The translations under genes were made by a program, and so were the position numbers. Under the pieces are notes generated by a model. The model was given only the letters and a program-made list of their open reading frames with translations. It ran no database searches and was not told where the DNA came from. 64,000 nt of DNA from Pseudorhodoferax sp032153935 (GTDB lineage Bacteria > Pseudomonadota > Gammaproteobacteria > Burkholderiales > Burkholderiaceae_C): the NCBI RefSeq assembly GCF_964253035.1, contig NZ_CAXUQL020000002.1:186001-250000 (forward strand), given 5' to 3'. Of the stretch, positions 1 to 8,944 are shown piece after piece (position 1 is the first letter of the stretch; every line of letters starts with the position of its first letter).

Positions 1-315
1 CAGGTGTGCGCGCTCGCGTGTGAAGGGCCGGTGTTTCTCTGCCGCCCCGAGGCTGCACGACATGAAGCGTCCGCGGCGCCGCTGCGCGTCCACGCCGAGC
101 CGGGAGACGACTGGGACCTCTCCGTGCGCATCCTCAAGCGTCGCGGGCCGCCGCACGAGCAGCCCCTGGTGCTGCCATCCATCCCCGGAGGCCTGGCCTC
201 CGTGCTGACGCCGCGCATGCGGCGTTCGACATCTCCTGCTCGTCGCGAGGCCCCCCATGAGCTTGTGGGCAGCCCTGTTGTTGCGCTCCGACCCCAGCAC
301 GCCGCCATCGGATGA
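1..315 (+). CDS. imuA: ImuA, C-terminal part (cut by window start)
   Basis: This is the 3' end of a reading frame that is open from the first base. The visible 104 residues contain the segment WDLSVRILKRRGPP, typical of the C-terminal part of ImuA, a RecA-like accessory protein of the ImuA-ImuB-DnaE2 damage-induced mutagenesis complex. It overlaps the start of imuB by 59 bases, as is usual for translationally coupled imu operons. The N-terminal ATPase-like core is outside the window, so the promoter and any LexA operator cannot be judged. The assignment rests on the short conserved tail plus the following imuB and dnaE2. Confidence 0.75.
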   Translation, partial: QVCALACEGPVFLCRPEAARHEASAAPLRVHAEPGDDWDLSVRILKRRGPPHEQPLVLPSIPGGLASVLTPRMRRSTSPARREAPHELVGSPVVALRPQHAAIG

Positions 316-1570
316 GCAGCTGCGCGGACTTTCGACATGGGCGCTTCAGTTCTCGCCGCGCGTGGCCATCGTTGAAGACGCAGTGGTGCTCGAGGTGGAG
401 GGGAGCGTGCGTCTGCACGGCGGCCGCCGCGCGCTGCGCGACCGTATCGTTGGACAGGCTGCCGAACTGGACGCACGCCAGGTCGCCTGGGCGCCTACCA
501 GCTTGGGCGCGATCGCTTTCGCACGCGCCGGCAAAGAGAACGGCGTACGTGGTCCGGTGACGGCCATGCTCGATGCGCTGCCGATGGATGTGATCGCAGC
601 CGTGCGGCCGCACCTGACCACGCTGACGCAGCTGGGTTGCCGCATCCTCGGCGATGTGCGCGCCTTGCCGCGTGGCGGCATCAGCCGCCGCTTCGACAAG
701 AGCTTGTTGCTGGCGATGGACCAGGCCTACGGGCTCAGGCCAGAAGCCCATGTCTGGGAAGTGCTGCCGGAGACCTTTCGCGCGCGGCAGGAACTGATGT
801 CGCGCGTGGACACCGCTCCCGCGCTGCTGTTCGGTGCGCGCCGGCTCGTCATCCAGCTGTGCGGTTGGCTCGCGGCCAGGCACTCGGGCACCAGCGCCTT
901 CGTCTTGCGATGGATGCACGACGCCATGCGCCCGCGAGGGGCAGGGGAGGGTGGCGAGCTGACCATTCGCACGGCCTCGGCGATGCGGGACCCGGAGCAT
1001 TTGTGCCGACTGCTGGCGGAAAACCTGGCCAAGACCAAGCTGGCCGCGCCGGCGGGCGACATCGAGCTGGAAGCCTTGGACGTCCATCCCCTGGAGGAGC
1101 TCAGCAAGTCCCTGCTTCCTGATGCCGCCCAGTCGGGCGAGTCGATGACCTTGGTGCTGGAGCGCGTTGCGGCACGCTTGGGTCCGGACAAGGTTCGGCG
1201 GCCCGTGCTCGTGGAAGACCATCGCCTGGAGTGGCAGACGCACTGGCAGCCAGCTCCGCTGCCCTTGCCGAAGAAGAGGGCGCGGCGCAGCCGGTTTCCG
1301 CAGCCCAACTTCATCCTGCCGACACCGCTGCGCCTGGCCATGCGTGGCGACCAGCCGATGTACCAGGGTGTCCTGCAGCTGCGGGTCGGCCCGCACCGCA
1401 TCGAAGGCGGCTGGTGGCATCGCATCAAGGACGTGGACGCCGAGACCACGGCCACGGTCGTGCGCGACTACTGGGTCGCGCGCAGCCCTCGGGCCGGCTT
1501 CCTGTGGGTCTTCCACGAGCATCTCGGCGGCGATGCAGCAGCCTGGTACCTGCACGGGTCGTTCTCGTGA
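257..1570 (+). CDS. imuB: ImuB, Y-family polymerase-like protein
   Basis: The 437-residue protein starts MSLWAALLL and has the layout of ImuB. An N-terminal segment resembles Y-family DNA polymerases (VAIVEDAVVLEVEGSVRLHGG, about residues 35-55), followed by a little-finger-like region and a C-terminal tail ending in a WWHRIKDVD/YWVARS/WVFHEHLGG block. In studied systems ImuB lacks the catalytic acidic residues and acts as a hub that binds the sliding clamp, ImuA and DnaE2 during error-prone lesion bypass. The ATG at 257 lies behind a GCGAGG stretch. Its stop overlaps the dnaE2 GTG start by four bases, indicating coupled translation. The gene itself looks intact, but its polymerase partner downstream is broken. 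Confidence 0.85.
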   Translation: MSLWAALLLRSDPSTPPSDEQLRGLSTWALQFSPRVAIVEDAVVLEVEGSVRLHGGRRALRDRIVGQAAELDARQVAWAPTSLGAIAFARAGKENGVRGPVTAMLDALPMDVIAAVRPHLTTLTQLGCRILGDVRALPRGGISRRFDKSLLLAMDQAYGLRPEAHVWEVLPETFRARQELMSRVDTAPALLFGARRLVIQLCGWLAARHSGTSAFVLRWMHDAMRPRGAGEGGELTIRTASAMRDPEHLCRLLAENLAKTKLAAPAGDIELEALDVHPLEELSKSLLPDAAQSGESMTLVLERVAARLGPDKVRRPVLVEDHRLEWQTHWQPAPLPLPKKRARRSRFPQPNFILPTPLRLAMRGDQPMYQGVLQLRVGPHRIEGGWWHRIKDVDAETTATVVRDYWVARSPRAGFLWVFHEHLGGDAAAWYLHGSFS

Positions 1571-4113
1571 GCACCGACCAGCGCACCGGCATTCCCGGCT
1601 ATGCCGAGCTGCGGTGCATGTCCAACTTCAGCTTCCTGAAGAGCGCAAGTTGGCCAGAGGAGCTCGTCGAGCGCGCGCAAAAGCTGGGCTACAGCGCGCT
1701 CGCTGTGTGCGACGAGTGCTCCATGGCTGGAGCCGTACGCGCGCACGTCGAAGCCAAGGAGCGGGGCCTGCAGATCATCCACGGCAGCCAGTTCGCGGTC
1801 GACTGCGACGCGCCTTTCACGTTCATCGTCCTGGCCTGCAATCTGAAGGGCTACGGGGATCTGTGCGCGTTCATCACGGCCTTGCGAAGGAGTTCGGAGA
1901 AGGGCTCTTATCACTTGCGACTGGACGCGATCGACCCCGACGCGCTGCAGGATTGCGTGATCCTGGTCTCGCCGGATCGGAACTCTACGGATGCTCAGTT
2001 GGAGACGATCGCGCGCTGGCTGCTGTCGAATTTCATTGGGCGGTGCTGGCTTGCGGTCGAAGCGTACCGCGTGCTCGACGATGAGATGTGGATGCACCGC
2101 ATGCGCGAAGTCAGCAGGCTGACCGCGATCCCGCTCGTGGCCAGCGGCGACGTGCGCATGCATGTCCGGTCCCGCAAGCCTCTGCACGACGTGATGACCG
2201 CCACGCGCGTAGGCCGGCCCCTCACCGAATGCGGCCTGGACCTGGAACTCAATGCCGAGCAGCACATGCGCACGCGCGTGCAGCTCGCCCAACGCTTCGA
2301 TGACGACCTGCTCGCAGAGACGCTCAACATCGCTGCGCGCTGCACGTTCTCCTTGGATGAGCTGCGCTACCAATACCCCGACGAGGTCGTGCCCGAAGGA
2401 GAGACGCCCAGCAGCTACCTGCGGCGGCTCGCGTACGAGGGCGCCGGGCGCCGTTGGCCGCAGGGCATTCCTGCCAAGGTGCAGGCGCAGATCGAGCACG
2501 AGCTTGAGCTCATCGCGGACCTTGGCTATGAGCACTACTTTTTGACCGTGGCGGACGTCGTTCGCTATGCCCAGTCCCAAGGCATCCTGTGCCAGGGTCG
2601 GGGCAGCGCAGCCAACAGCGTCGTCTGCTATTGCATCGGCGTGACTGAAGTCGACCCGGCCCGCATGTCCGTTCTCTTCGAGAGATTTATCAGCCGAGAG
2701 CGCAACGAACCGCCGGACATCGACATCGACTTCGAGCACCAACGGCGCGAAGAAGTCCTGCAGTACGTCTACAACAAGTACAGCCGGGACCGGGCAGCCT
2801 TAACCGCGGTGGTCATCAAGTACCGCGCCAAGATGGCGTTCAGGGACGTGGGCCGCGCACTTGGCATTGAGCTTCGTAGCCTCCAAGCCCTCGCCGACAA
2901 TCTGGCGTGGTGGGACGGCGCCGAGGTGATGGCGCAGCGGGTCAGCGAGTCCGGGCTGGACATGAACGAGCTCGCCGTGCAGCAGCTGATGCAGCTGACG
3001 TCGCAGCTCATCGGCATGCCCAGGCACATGTCGCAGCACCCCGGGGGCATGGTGCTGACGAATGGCCCTTTGAAGCGCATCGTGCCCATCGAGAACGCCG
3101 CGATGCCGGACAGGACGCTGGTGCAGTGGGACAAGGACGACATCGACGCGCTGGGCCTTCTCAAGGTCGACATCCTCGGGCTCGGCATGCTGTCTGGCAT
3201 CCGGCGCGCGCTGGAGTTCGTCGGCCAGCGCAAGGGCTTCGCGTTCTCGATGCAGGACATCCCCGCGGAAGACCCGGCGACCTACCGAATGATCTCGCGC
3301 GCGGACACCGTGGGCACCTTCCAGGTCGAATCGCGCGCGCAGCGGTCCATGCTGCCGCGTTTGCGGCCGAAGTGCTTTTACGACCTGGTGATCGAGGTCG
3401 CCATCGTTCGCCCAGGGCCGATCCAGGGAAACATGGTCCATCCCTACCTCGCGCGAAGGGAGGGCAGGGAGCCGGTCTCGTTTCCGAGCGAAGCGCTCAA
3501 GGAGGCCTTGGGTCGCACGCTCGGTGTGCCCATTTTTCAGGAACAGGTCATGCAGGTGGCCGTTTTGGCCGCGGGCTTTACGCCTGGCGAGGCCGATGCG
3601 TTGCGCCGTTCGATGGCAGCGTGGCGGCGCAAGGGCGGGCTCCAGCAGTATTACGAGAAGATCGTCACAGGCATGACCGACCGCGGTTACGAAGCGTCGT
3701 TCGCTCATCAGATTTTTGAACAGATAAAGGGTTTCAGCGAGTACGGCTTTCCCGAATCGCACGCGGCCTCGTTCGCGCTGATCGTTTACGCGAGCTGTTG
3801 GCTGAAATGTCACCACCCTGCAGAGTTCCTGGCCGCGATGCTCAATTCGCAGCCGCTCGGCTTCTACTTGCCATCGCAGCTCGTGCAGGACGCGCAGCGG
3901 CATCGCGTTGAAGTGCGCGCCGTGGACGTCATGCGCAGCGACTGGGACTGTGTGCTAAGGATCTTCCCGACGCCCCGGCCGTGCGGCTGGGTTTGCGCCT
4001 CATCAGCGGGTTGAAGGAGACCTCGGCGAAGCGCATGGTCCAGGCCCGCAAAGAGCAGCCATTTGAACCGCCCCGTATTTTGAGGAGGCTCCAACTTTTG
4101 AGAGGATGGAGCC

Positions 4114-4437
4114 ATGAGGAAGTCAGTGAAGTTTTCGCCCGAGGTACGCGAGCGCGCCGTGCGCATGGTGTTCGAGCACCGCGGTGAGTACGAGTCGCAG
4201 TGGGCGGCGGTGGTGTCGATTGCCGGCAAGATCGGCAGCACGCCGCAGACGCTGCTGAACTGGGTGCGCCAACAAGAGCGTGACACGGGCCAGCGCGAGG
4301 GCGTGACCACGACGCAGACGCAGCGCATGAAGGAGCTTGAAAGGGAGAACCGCGAGCTGCGCAAGGCCAACGAGATCCTGAAGCTGGCCAGCGCGTTTTT
4401 CGCCCAGGCGGAGCTCGACCGCCGGCTGAAGTCGTGA
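4114..4437 (+). CDS. IS3-family transposase OrfA
   Basis: The 107-residue protein has an N-terminal helix-turn-helix (KFSPEVRERAVRMVFEH, then TPQTLLNWVRQQ) that binds the IS ends. A C-terminal heptad-like coiled coil follows (MKELERENRELRKANEILK, about residues 71-89), used for multimerisation. The stop codon overlaps the orfB GTG at 4434 by four bases, compatible with coupling or with a -1 frameshift making the OrfAB fusion transposase. A TTTTT run at 4396-4400 is a possible slip site, though I cannot verify this. Confidence 0.9.
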   Translation: MRKSVKFSPEVRERAVRMVFEHRGEYESQWAAVVSIAGKIGSTPQTLLNWVRQQERDTGQREGVTTTQTQRMKELERENRELRKANEILKLASAFFAQAELDRRLKS

Positions 4438-5339
4438 AGGCGTTCATCGACGCGCATCGCGCCGCGCACGGGGTCGAGCCGATCTGCAGGGCACTGCAGG
4501 TCGCCCCGTCGGCGTACCGGCGCCATGCGGCCCGCCAGCGCCACCCCGAGCTGCTGTGCGCCCGCGCGAAACGCGATGCGGTGCTGATGCCGCAGATCGA
4601 GCGCGTGTGGCAATCGAACCTGCGGGTCTACGGCGCCGACAAGGTCTGGCACCAGTTGCAGCGCGAGGGCGTCACGGTGGCCCGCTGCACCGTGGAACGA
4701 CTCATGCGCCACATGGGTCTGCGCGGCGTGATGCGTGGCAAGGCCGCACGCACCACGATCAGCGACGCCAAAGCGCCTTGCCCGCTGGACCGGGTCAATC
4801 GCCAGTTCAACGCGCAGCGGCCCAACCAGCTTTGGGTGTCGGACTTCACGTACGTGTCCACCTGGCAAGGCTGGCTGTACGTGGCCTTCGTCGTGGACGT
4901 GTTTGCGCGGCGCATCGTGGGCTGGCGCACGAGCAGCTCCATGCGGACGGACTTCGTGTTGGGCGCACTGGAGCAGGCGCTGTACGACCGTCGTCCGCAG
5001 CGCGAAGATGCCCTTGTGTGCCACTCCGACCGCGGATCGCAGTACGTCAGCATCCGCTACACCGAACGGCTTGCCGAGGCCGGCATCGAGCCCTCCGTGG
5101 GCAGCAAGGGCGACTCCTACGACAACGCGCTGGCCGAGACCATCAATGGGCTGTACAAGGCCGAAGTCATCCATCGGCGCAGTGCGTGGAAGACCAAGGA
5201 ATCGGTAGAGCTGGCGACGCTGCAATGGGTGGCCTGGTTCAACCACCAGCGCCTGCTCGAACCCATCGGGTACGTGCCACCGGCCGAGTTCGAGGCCAAC
5301 TACTATCGAACTCTTGAGCAGCAGGCCATGTCGGCCTGA
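4434..5339 (+). CDS. IS3-family transposase OrfB (DDE catalytic part)
   Basis: The 301-residue protein has an N-terminal HTH_21-like region (about residues 1-110) followed by the rve/DDE integrase core. Candidate catalytic residues are D in WVSDFTYV (about 137), D in CHSDRGSQY (about 199) and E in NALAETING (about 235), giving the DD(35)E spacing of IS3 transposases. The GTG start overlaps the orfA stop. The full length and absence of internal stops indicate an intact transposase. Confidence 0.92.
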   Translation: MKAFIDAHRAAHGVEPICRALQVAPSAYRRHAARQRHPELLCARAKRDAVLMPQIERVWQSNLRVYGADKVWHQLQREGVTVARCTVERLMRHMGLRGVMRGKAARTTISDAKAPCPLDRVNRQFNAQRPNQLWVSDFTYVSTWQGWLYVAFVVDVFARRIVGWRTSSSMRTDFVLGALEQALYDRRPQREDALVCHSDRGSQYVSIRYTERLAEAGIEPSVGSKGDSYDNALAETINGLYKAEVIHRRSAWKTKESVELATLQWVAWFNHQRLLEPIGYVPPAEFEANYYRTLEQQAMSA

Positions 5340-6025
5340 CTCAAGCCAACGGGCCTCCGCGAATTCCGGGGCGGTTCAATTCGATGATCCGGAGGACTTC
5401 GCACGCCGGGCAGGCCTAGAACAACACGAGATGCAACTGCTGGCCGGCGCCGATGCGCTGATGAGCTTGGCCGGCCATCGACGGCAGCAGGTTTGGCAAG
5501 CCTCGGCACTGAGGCGGCCGCCCAAGTTGTTGCACGATGCCGCGGTCGACGAAGAATTCCTCGAGCTGCCGGAGGCGCGGGAGGGAGAGGAGGTCGTGCA
5601 CGACTACAACACGGTCGGCCTGACCTTGCGCAGCCACCCGCTGCTGTTGCTGCGACCAGCGTTGACCAAGCTGAAGCTGTCGCGGGCAGTCGACCTGAAG
5701 CGTGTGCCCAACGGCGGCTGGGTCCGGTATGCAGGCATCGTCACTGTGCGGCAGGCGCCCGAGACGGCCAAAGGGGTCGTCTTCGTTTCTCTTGAGGACG
5801 AGACCGGCGACGTCCAGGTCATCATCTGGCCATCGCTCAAGGAGAAGCAGCGCGCCGAGATGCTGCGCTCGAAGCTGCTCGCGGTCTATGGGCGGTGGCA
5901 ACGCAAGGGCGGCGTCGCGAACCTCATTGCCCAGGAGCTCGAGGATCTGTCTTCCATGCTGGGCGAGCTTTCAACGACGTCGCGGGATTTTCACTGACCA
6001 CCGACTGTCTGGAACGCAGCCCCGA

Positions 6026-6934
6026 TCAGATGAAAGTCAAGATCGCCAGAGCCAGCATGACCACCATCAACACCGACTTGACGTTGAGGATGAGGTTCAC
6101 CGTGGGCATTCGACCTCTCGCGTACTGCTTCCACAAGCCAGCAGTGCTCGCCATCATCACCATCAGCACGAGCGCGGCCACGATGGCGTAGATGGTGCTC
6201 TTCACGTTGCTCATCGTCGTGCCAGAACCCTGCTCGAATCCTTGTTCGAGCGCAGCGGTGATGGACAGGCAGTTGCCGGCGCCGTCGCGCACGCATGGCG
6301 GCGTGTAGACCGAAATCGCCGTGCCCGTACCTGCCCCGGTTCCTGGCGTGGTCCCGCCCCCCGTTCCTGGGGTAGTAGGGGTCGTCGTGCCTGCGAGACG
6401 GTCCGCCATCGAGCAGATGGTCGTGCCATTTCGATCAGCGAACCCATTGCACCGGCCACTGTCAAGCATGGTCTGGCAGTTGCCGATGCCCAGCTGCACG
6501 CACGCGAGGACCAGGTTGCCATCCACCACGCGGCCATCGAAGGTCGCCATTCCGGTGAGAGCACTTGGTGCTGCCGCCCGCAGAGCATCATCGGTCAGCC
6601 GCACCCAGGCATTGATCTGCGTCTGCAGATCCGCCGTACGGTACTGTTCGGGCGTCAGCGAGGTGTACGCCCGTATGTTGGTCCGGTTCATCTGCAGCAC
6701 GCCGTAGCAGCACGAGCCGTTGTAGGCAGTGGTCTCTCCGCTGCTTTCGACACGCACGGCCAGGTTGGCGACAGCGGCCGCGTTGTCGCGCAGCCACTGG
6801 CTGGCGGTTGGCGACGCGCGCACCGCAGCTGCGATCTGCTCGGCCGTCACCACCACGGCCCAGGCCACAACCGGCAGAAAAACTGCGGCGAGAAGCCATT
6901 GGCGCGCGCTCATTCGCATGGCGTTCGCAAGCAT
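6026..6934 (-). CDS. Membrane-anchored lysozyme/transglycosylase-like protein
   Basis: The 302-residue protein has an N-terminal hydrophobic segment (residues 12-30, WLLAAVFLPVVAWAVVVTA). A segment near 60-90 (VESSGETTAYNG, then CCYGVLQMNRTN) resembles the catalytic Glu and the GxxQxN stretch of SLT/lysozyme-like folds. A Gly/Thr/Pro-rich linker follows (about 185-208), and two C-terminal hydrophobic helices (about 245-300) suggest further membrane anchoring. It is the last gene of the transfer operon, 12 bases after the preceding gene, with an AGAGGG ribosome site. The likely role is local opening of peptidoglycan or plugging at the mating channel. The enzyme assignment is inferred from motif shape only, and a structural role is equally possible. 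Confidence 0.5.
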   Translation of the reverse strand: MLANAMRMSARQWLLAAVFLPVVAWAVVVTAEQIAAAVRASPTASQWLRDNAAAVANLAVRVESSGETTAYNGSCCYGVLQMNRTNIRAYTSLTPEQYRTADLQTQINAWVRLTDDALRAAAPSALTGMATFDGRVVDGNLVLACVQLGIGNCQTMLDSGRCNGFADRNGTTICSMADRLAGTTTPTTPGTGGGTTPGTGAGTGTAISVYTPPCVRDGAGNCLSITAALEQGFEQGSGTTMSNVKSTIYAIVAALVLMVMMASTAGLWKQYARGRMPTVNLILNVKSVLMVVMLALAILTFI

Positions 6935-6946
6935 GCGCGCATCCCT

Positions 6947-7537
6947 CTAGTCGAGGCGCAACGAGCGCGAGCAGCGCGACACCACCTTGCCGTGCTCCAG
7001 CGTGCGTAGATGCAGCGTCGGCTTGCGCGCGTCGTAAGCGTACTCAACGTGGTTAGCCGAACGGGGCGCGTCCTGGTCGTCGCCCCACACCATGCAGTAG
7101 CCCGAGAAGTCGCGCACGGACGGCTGTCCATTCGTGAGCCTCACCACACGCATGGGACACACCCAGTGGCTGTAGACCTGCTTGGCGCCGTTCGCAGCTT
7201 CCCGGCAAGCCTCGTAGCCGGCCCTGCTGTAGATGGAGAACATCAGCTGGGTGCTCGGCGCGACCTCCACGTTGCCGACCAGAACGGCGCTGGGGAATGG
7301 CTCGCCGTTGCCCATCGTTCCAGCGCCCGCCAGCTCCTTGGCCCAGAGCTTTTGAAGCACAGCATGGTCTTCGGCGGTCGCAGTCGCGGTGGCCTGGTCG
7401 CGAGGGGAGTTGAAGGCTGCCTCGCGCATGGTGGTCCAGGTCAGCGCGCCCTGGGCGTGCGCGGAGCTGGTAGTAGATGCCAGCAGCGTGGCGACAGCTG
7501 CCGCGGCCAGGGTGCCGGAAAGGGCTTTGGTTTGCAT
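6947..7537 (-). CDS. Exported hypothetical protein of the transfer operon
   Basis: The protein has 196 residues when started at MQTKALSG. It has a clear Sec signal peptide (hydrophobic LAAAAVATLLAST, probable cleavage after AHA near residue 28). The mature part has several Cys residues (YEACREAANG, HWVCPMR, GYCMVWG, SRCSRS), which suggest disulfides. It follows dsbC by 25 bases, so it may be a substrate of that isomerase. I do not recognise a family. Its position points to a periplasmic component of conjugation. Confidence 0.6.
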   Translation of the reverse strand: MQTKALSGTLAAAAVATLLASTTSSAHAQGALTWTTMREAAFNSPRDQATATATAEDHAVLQKLWAKELAGAGTMGNGEPFPSAVLVGNVEVAPSTQLMFSIYSRAGYEACREAANGAKQVYSHWVCPMRVVRLTNGQPSVRDFSGYCMVWGDDQDAPRSANHVEYAYDARKPTLHLRTLEHGKVVSRCSRSLRLD

Positions 7538-7562
7538 AGCTGTTCTGTCGATGCGCGGAGCG

Positions 7563-8348
7563 TCACTTGGCAGGGCGGCCACCCAGGTCCAGTTCCTGCA
7601 TGAACTGCTCGGGCGGCGTGGCGCCAACCAGGCGCTTGCCGCTGGCCAGCACCACAGTCGGGGTGTTGTTGATCCGATGGCGCTCGCCGAATTTCAGAAT
7701 CTCGGCCAGGCCTGAGGCGTCGCAGGCCGTGCCCATTGCCTGTGGGCGGGCGCCGTTCATGATGTTGTGCCAGGCGGCCGCGGGGTCCTGCGAGCACCAA
7801 GCCGCCCGTGCGAGCACCTCCGACGCCGGGGCAATGACCGGGTACATGAAGCGGTAGATGGTGACATCCTCCAGCTGGTCCACGAATTTGGTGAACACCC
7901 GACAGTTGGGGCAGTTCGGGTCTTCGAAGAGAGCCATCTCGCGCGCTCCGTTGCCCTTCACCTCCTTGAGGGCGTACTGCAATGGCAGGCGATCGAACGG
8001 AATGGCATGCAGCCGGTCCAGCTCGTTGGCCGTGAGGTCCTGTCGGGTCTGCATGTCCACCATCGAGCCGCCAACGAAGGTGTAGCGGCCTGTCGCGTCG
8101 ACGTAGAAGATCTCGCCGTCCGAGGTCACCTGGTACAGCCCAGGGACAGGGGTGCTGGTGATCGCATCGATGGGGACCTTGCCTTGGCTGTTCGCCGTGA
8201 TCGTCGCACGCAGGGCGTCGACCTGACGGGTCGTCAGCGCCTGCGACATGGCAGCAGTCGCGGTTGCCAAGCCGACCGCGAGCGCGATCTGCCGTGGAAG
8301 CTGTTGGATGGTTCGCATGATGTTGTTCCGAGGTTTGCTGGCCCGCAT
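7563..8348 (-). CDS. DsbC/DsbG-like thiol:disulfide interchange protein
   Basis: The protein has 261 residues. The start at 8348 is chosen because a perfect AGGAGG lies five bases upstream, although MRTIQQ at 8318 is an alternative. A signal peptide is followed by a DsbC-type dimerisation domain (PVPGLYQVTSDGEIFYVDATG, about 65-90). The thioredoxin fold has the active-site CPNC (about residue 145, in ALFEDPNCPNCRVF) and the cis-Pro loop NNTPTVVLASGKRLVG (about 228). It should act in the periplasm to isomerise disulfides in secreted transfer proteins such as the Cys-rich TraU-like protein. ICEs and F-like plasmids often carry such a DsbC. Confidence 0.88.
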   Translation of the reverse strand: MRASKPRNNIMRTIQQLPRQIALAVGLATATAAMSQALTTRQVDALRATITANSQGKVPIDAITSTPVPGLYQVTSDGEIFYVDATGRYTFVGGSMVDMQTRQDLTANELDRLHAIPFDRLPLQYALKEVKGNGAREMALFEDPNCPNCRVFTKFVDQLEDVTIYRFMYPVIAPASEVLARAAWCSQDPAAAWHNIMNGARPQAMGTACDASGLAEILKFGERHRINNTPTVVLASGKRLVGATPPEQFMQELDLGGRPAK

Positions 8349-8647
8349 AGGACCTCCTGTTGACAGAACTCTAGAGGCCGCCGCGGCGAGGTGCAGCCAT
8401 CAACTGTGGGCACGTTCACGGCGGTAAACGCTTGACAGCCGTTCTCTTTGCTGCTGGTGGCCGCGAAGGATGTTGAACGCGCCAAGGCGCGCACGGGAGG
8501 GATCCCAGGCCTCTCCACTGCGTGCTTTCCTGGCCGGGAGAGCCGGCCGCTCGAAGACCGCGGACGTGACACCCTGTATCAGTGCTGGAGCCGCTTCGCT
8601 CTGTCCTGTACAAACGAGGTGTCAACTGCCACAAGAACAAATCCGCC

Positions 8648-8935
8648 ATGACCAGCAAGACCAGCCACACCCCCTATGCACAACGGCTCGCGCGCGAGAG
8701 CGTGAAGTTCGGACTACGGGTTGGAGGCACTCTCCTCAAGCACGCCGGACTTGGGCTGGTCGCTGTTCCATTTGCGATTGCAGGCCTTGGTCGCAAAGAT
8801 GCGGATGAGGCCGGCGAAGACGAAGACATCTTCAACTCCGTCAATTCGAGAGCTGGCCTGATGTACGACGAGTACGACACGCCGCATATGGTCCCGCAGG
8901 ACGACATTGAGCGGCTTCACAACGGCTTCATCTGA
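8648..8935 (+). CDS. Small hypothetical protein between dsbC and traG-like gene
   Basis: The 95-residue protein starts MTSKTSHTPYAQR and is on the opposite strand to the transfer operon. It has a short hydrophobic stretch (about residues 30-47, LKHAGLGLVAVPFAIAGLG) and an acidic middle (DADEAGEDEDIF). It ends nine bases before the 3' end of the traG-like gene. It is coded against the operon direction, so it must have its own promoter within 8349-8647. No family is recognised. The reading frame extends upstream to 8582, so the start is not certain. Confidence 0.5.
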   Translation: MTSKTSHTPYAQRLARESVKFGLRVGGTLLKHAGLGLVAVPFAIAGLGRKDADEAGEDEDIFNSVNSRAGLMYDEYDTPHMVPQDDIERLHNGFI

Positions 8936-8944
8936 AGCGCTAGG

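Larger units (their letters stand above)
4064..5378 (+). mobile_element. IS3-family insertion sequence inside dnaE2
   Basis: The element is complete, 1315 bases long, with perfect 12-base terminal inverted repeats: TGAACCGCCCCG at 4064-4075 and its complement at 5367-5378. It starts TG and ends CA as IS3 elements do. A three-base target duplication ATT flanks it (4061-4063 and 5379-5381). It carries two overlapping frames, orfA and orfB, normally joined by programmed frameshifting. The intact ends and open frames suggest a fairly recent, possibly still active, insertion. Confidence 0.92.
1567..5997 (+). pseudogene. dnaE2: dnaE2 (error-prone polymerase), frameshifted and split by an IS
   Basis: The GTG start at 1567 overlaps the imuB stop. 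The PHP domain begins near residue 6 (AELRCMSNFSFLKS), and the polymerase core shows PPDIDIDFE near residue 382 and LLKVDILGL near residue 533, the C-family catalytic aspartates. The frame then breaks. Around 3955-3959 (CTAAGG) one base appears missing, because downstream the homologous reading KDLPDAPAVRLGLRLISG continues in another frame and the original frame stops at 4014. A second lesion is an IS3-family element at 4064-5378. Deleting the IS and one ATT copy joins the shifted frame exactly to the remaining 3' part (5382-5997), which encodes the OB-fold region (YAGIVTVRQAPETAKGVVFV). The product would be a truncated polymerase, so this copy should be non-functional. Confidence 0.92.

Noticed and set aside
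134..1555. A 473-residue open frame on the minus strand opposite imuB
   Set aside because: It is an antisense shadow in high-GC DNA. The plus strand carries a recognisable ImuB, and the minus translation has no domain or ribosome site.
1468..2742. Long minus-strand frame opposite dnaE2
   Set aside because: Shadow of the DnaE2 polymerase core. The Arg/Ala/His-rich composition is typical of antisense frames.
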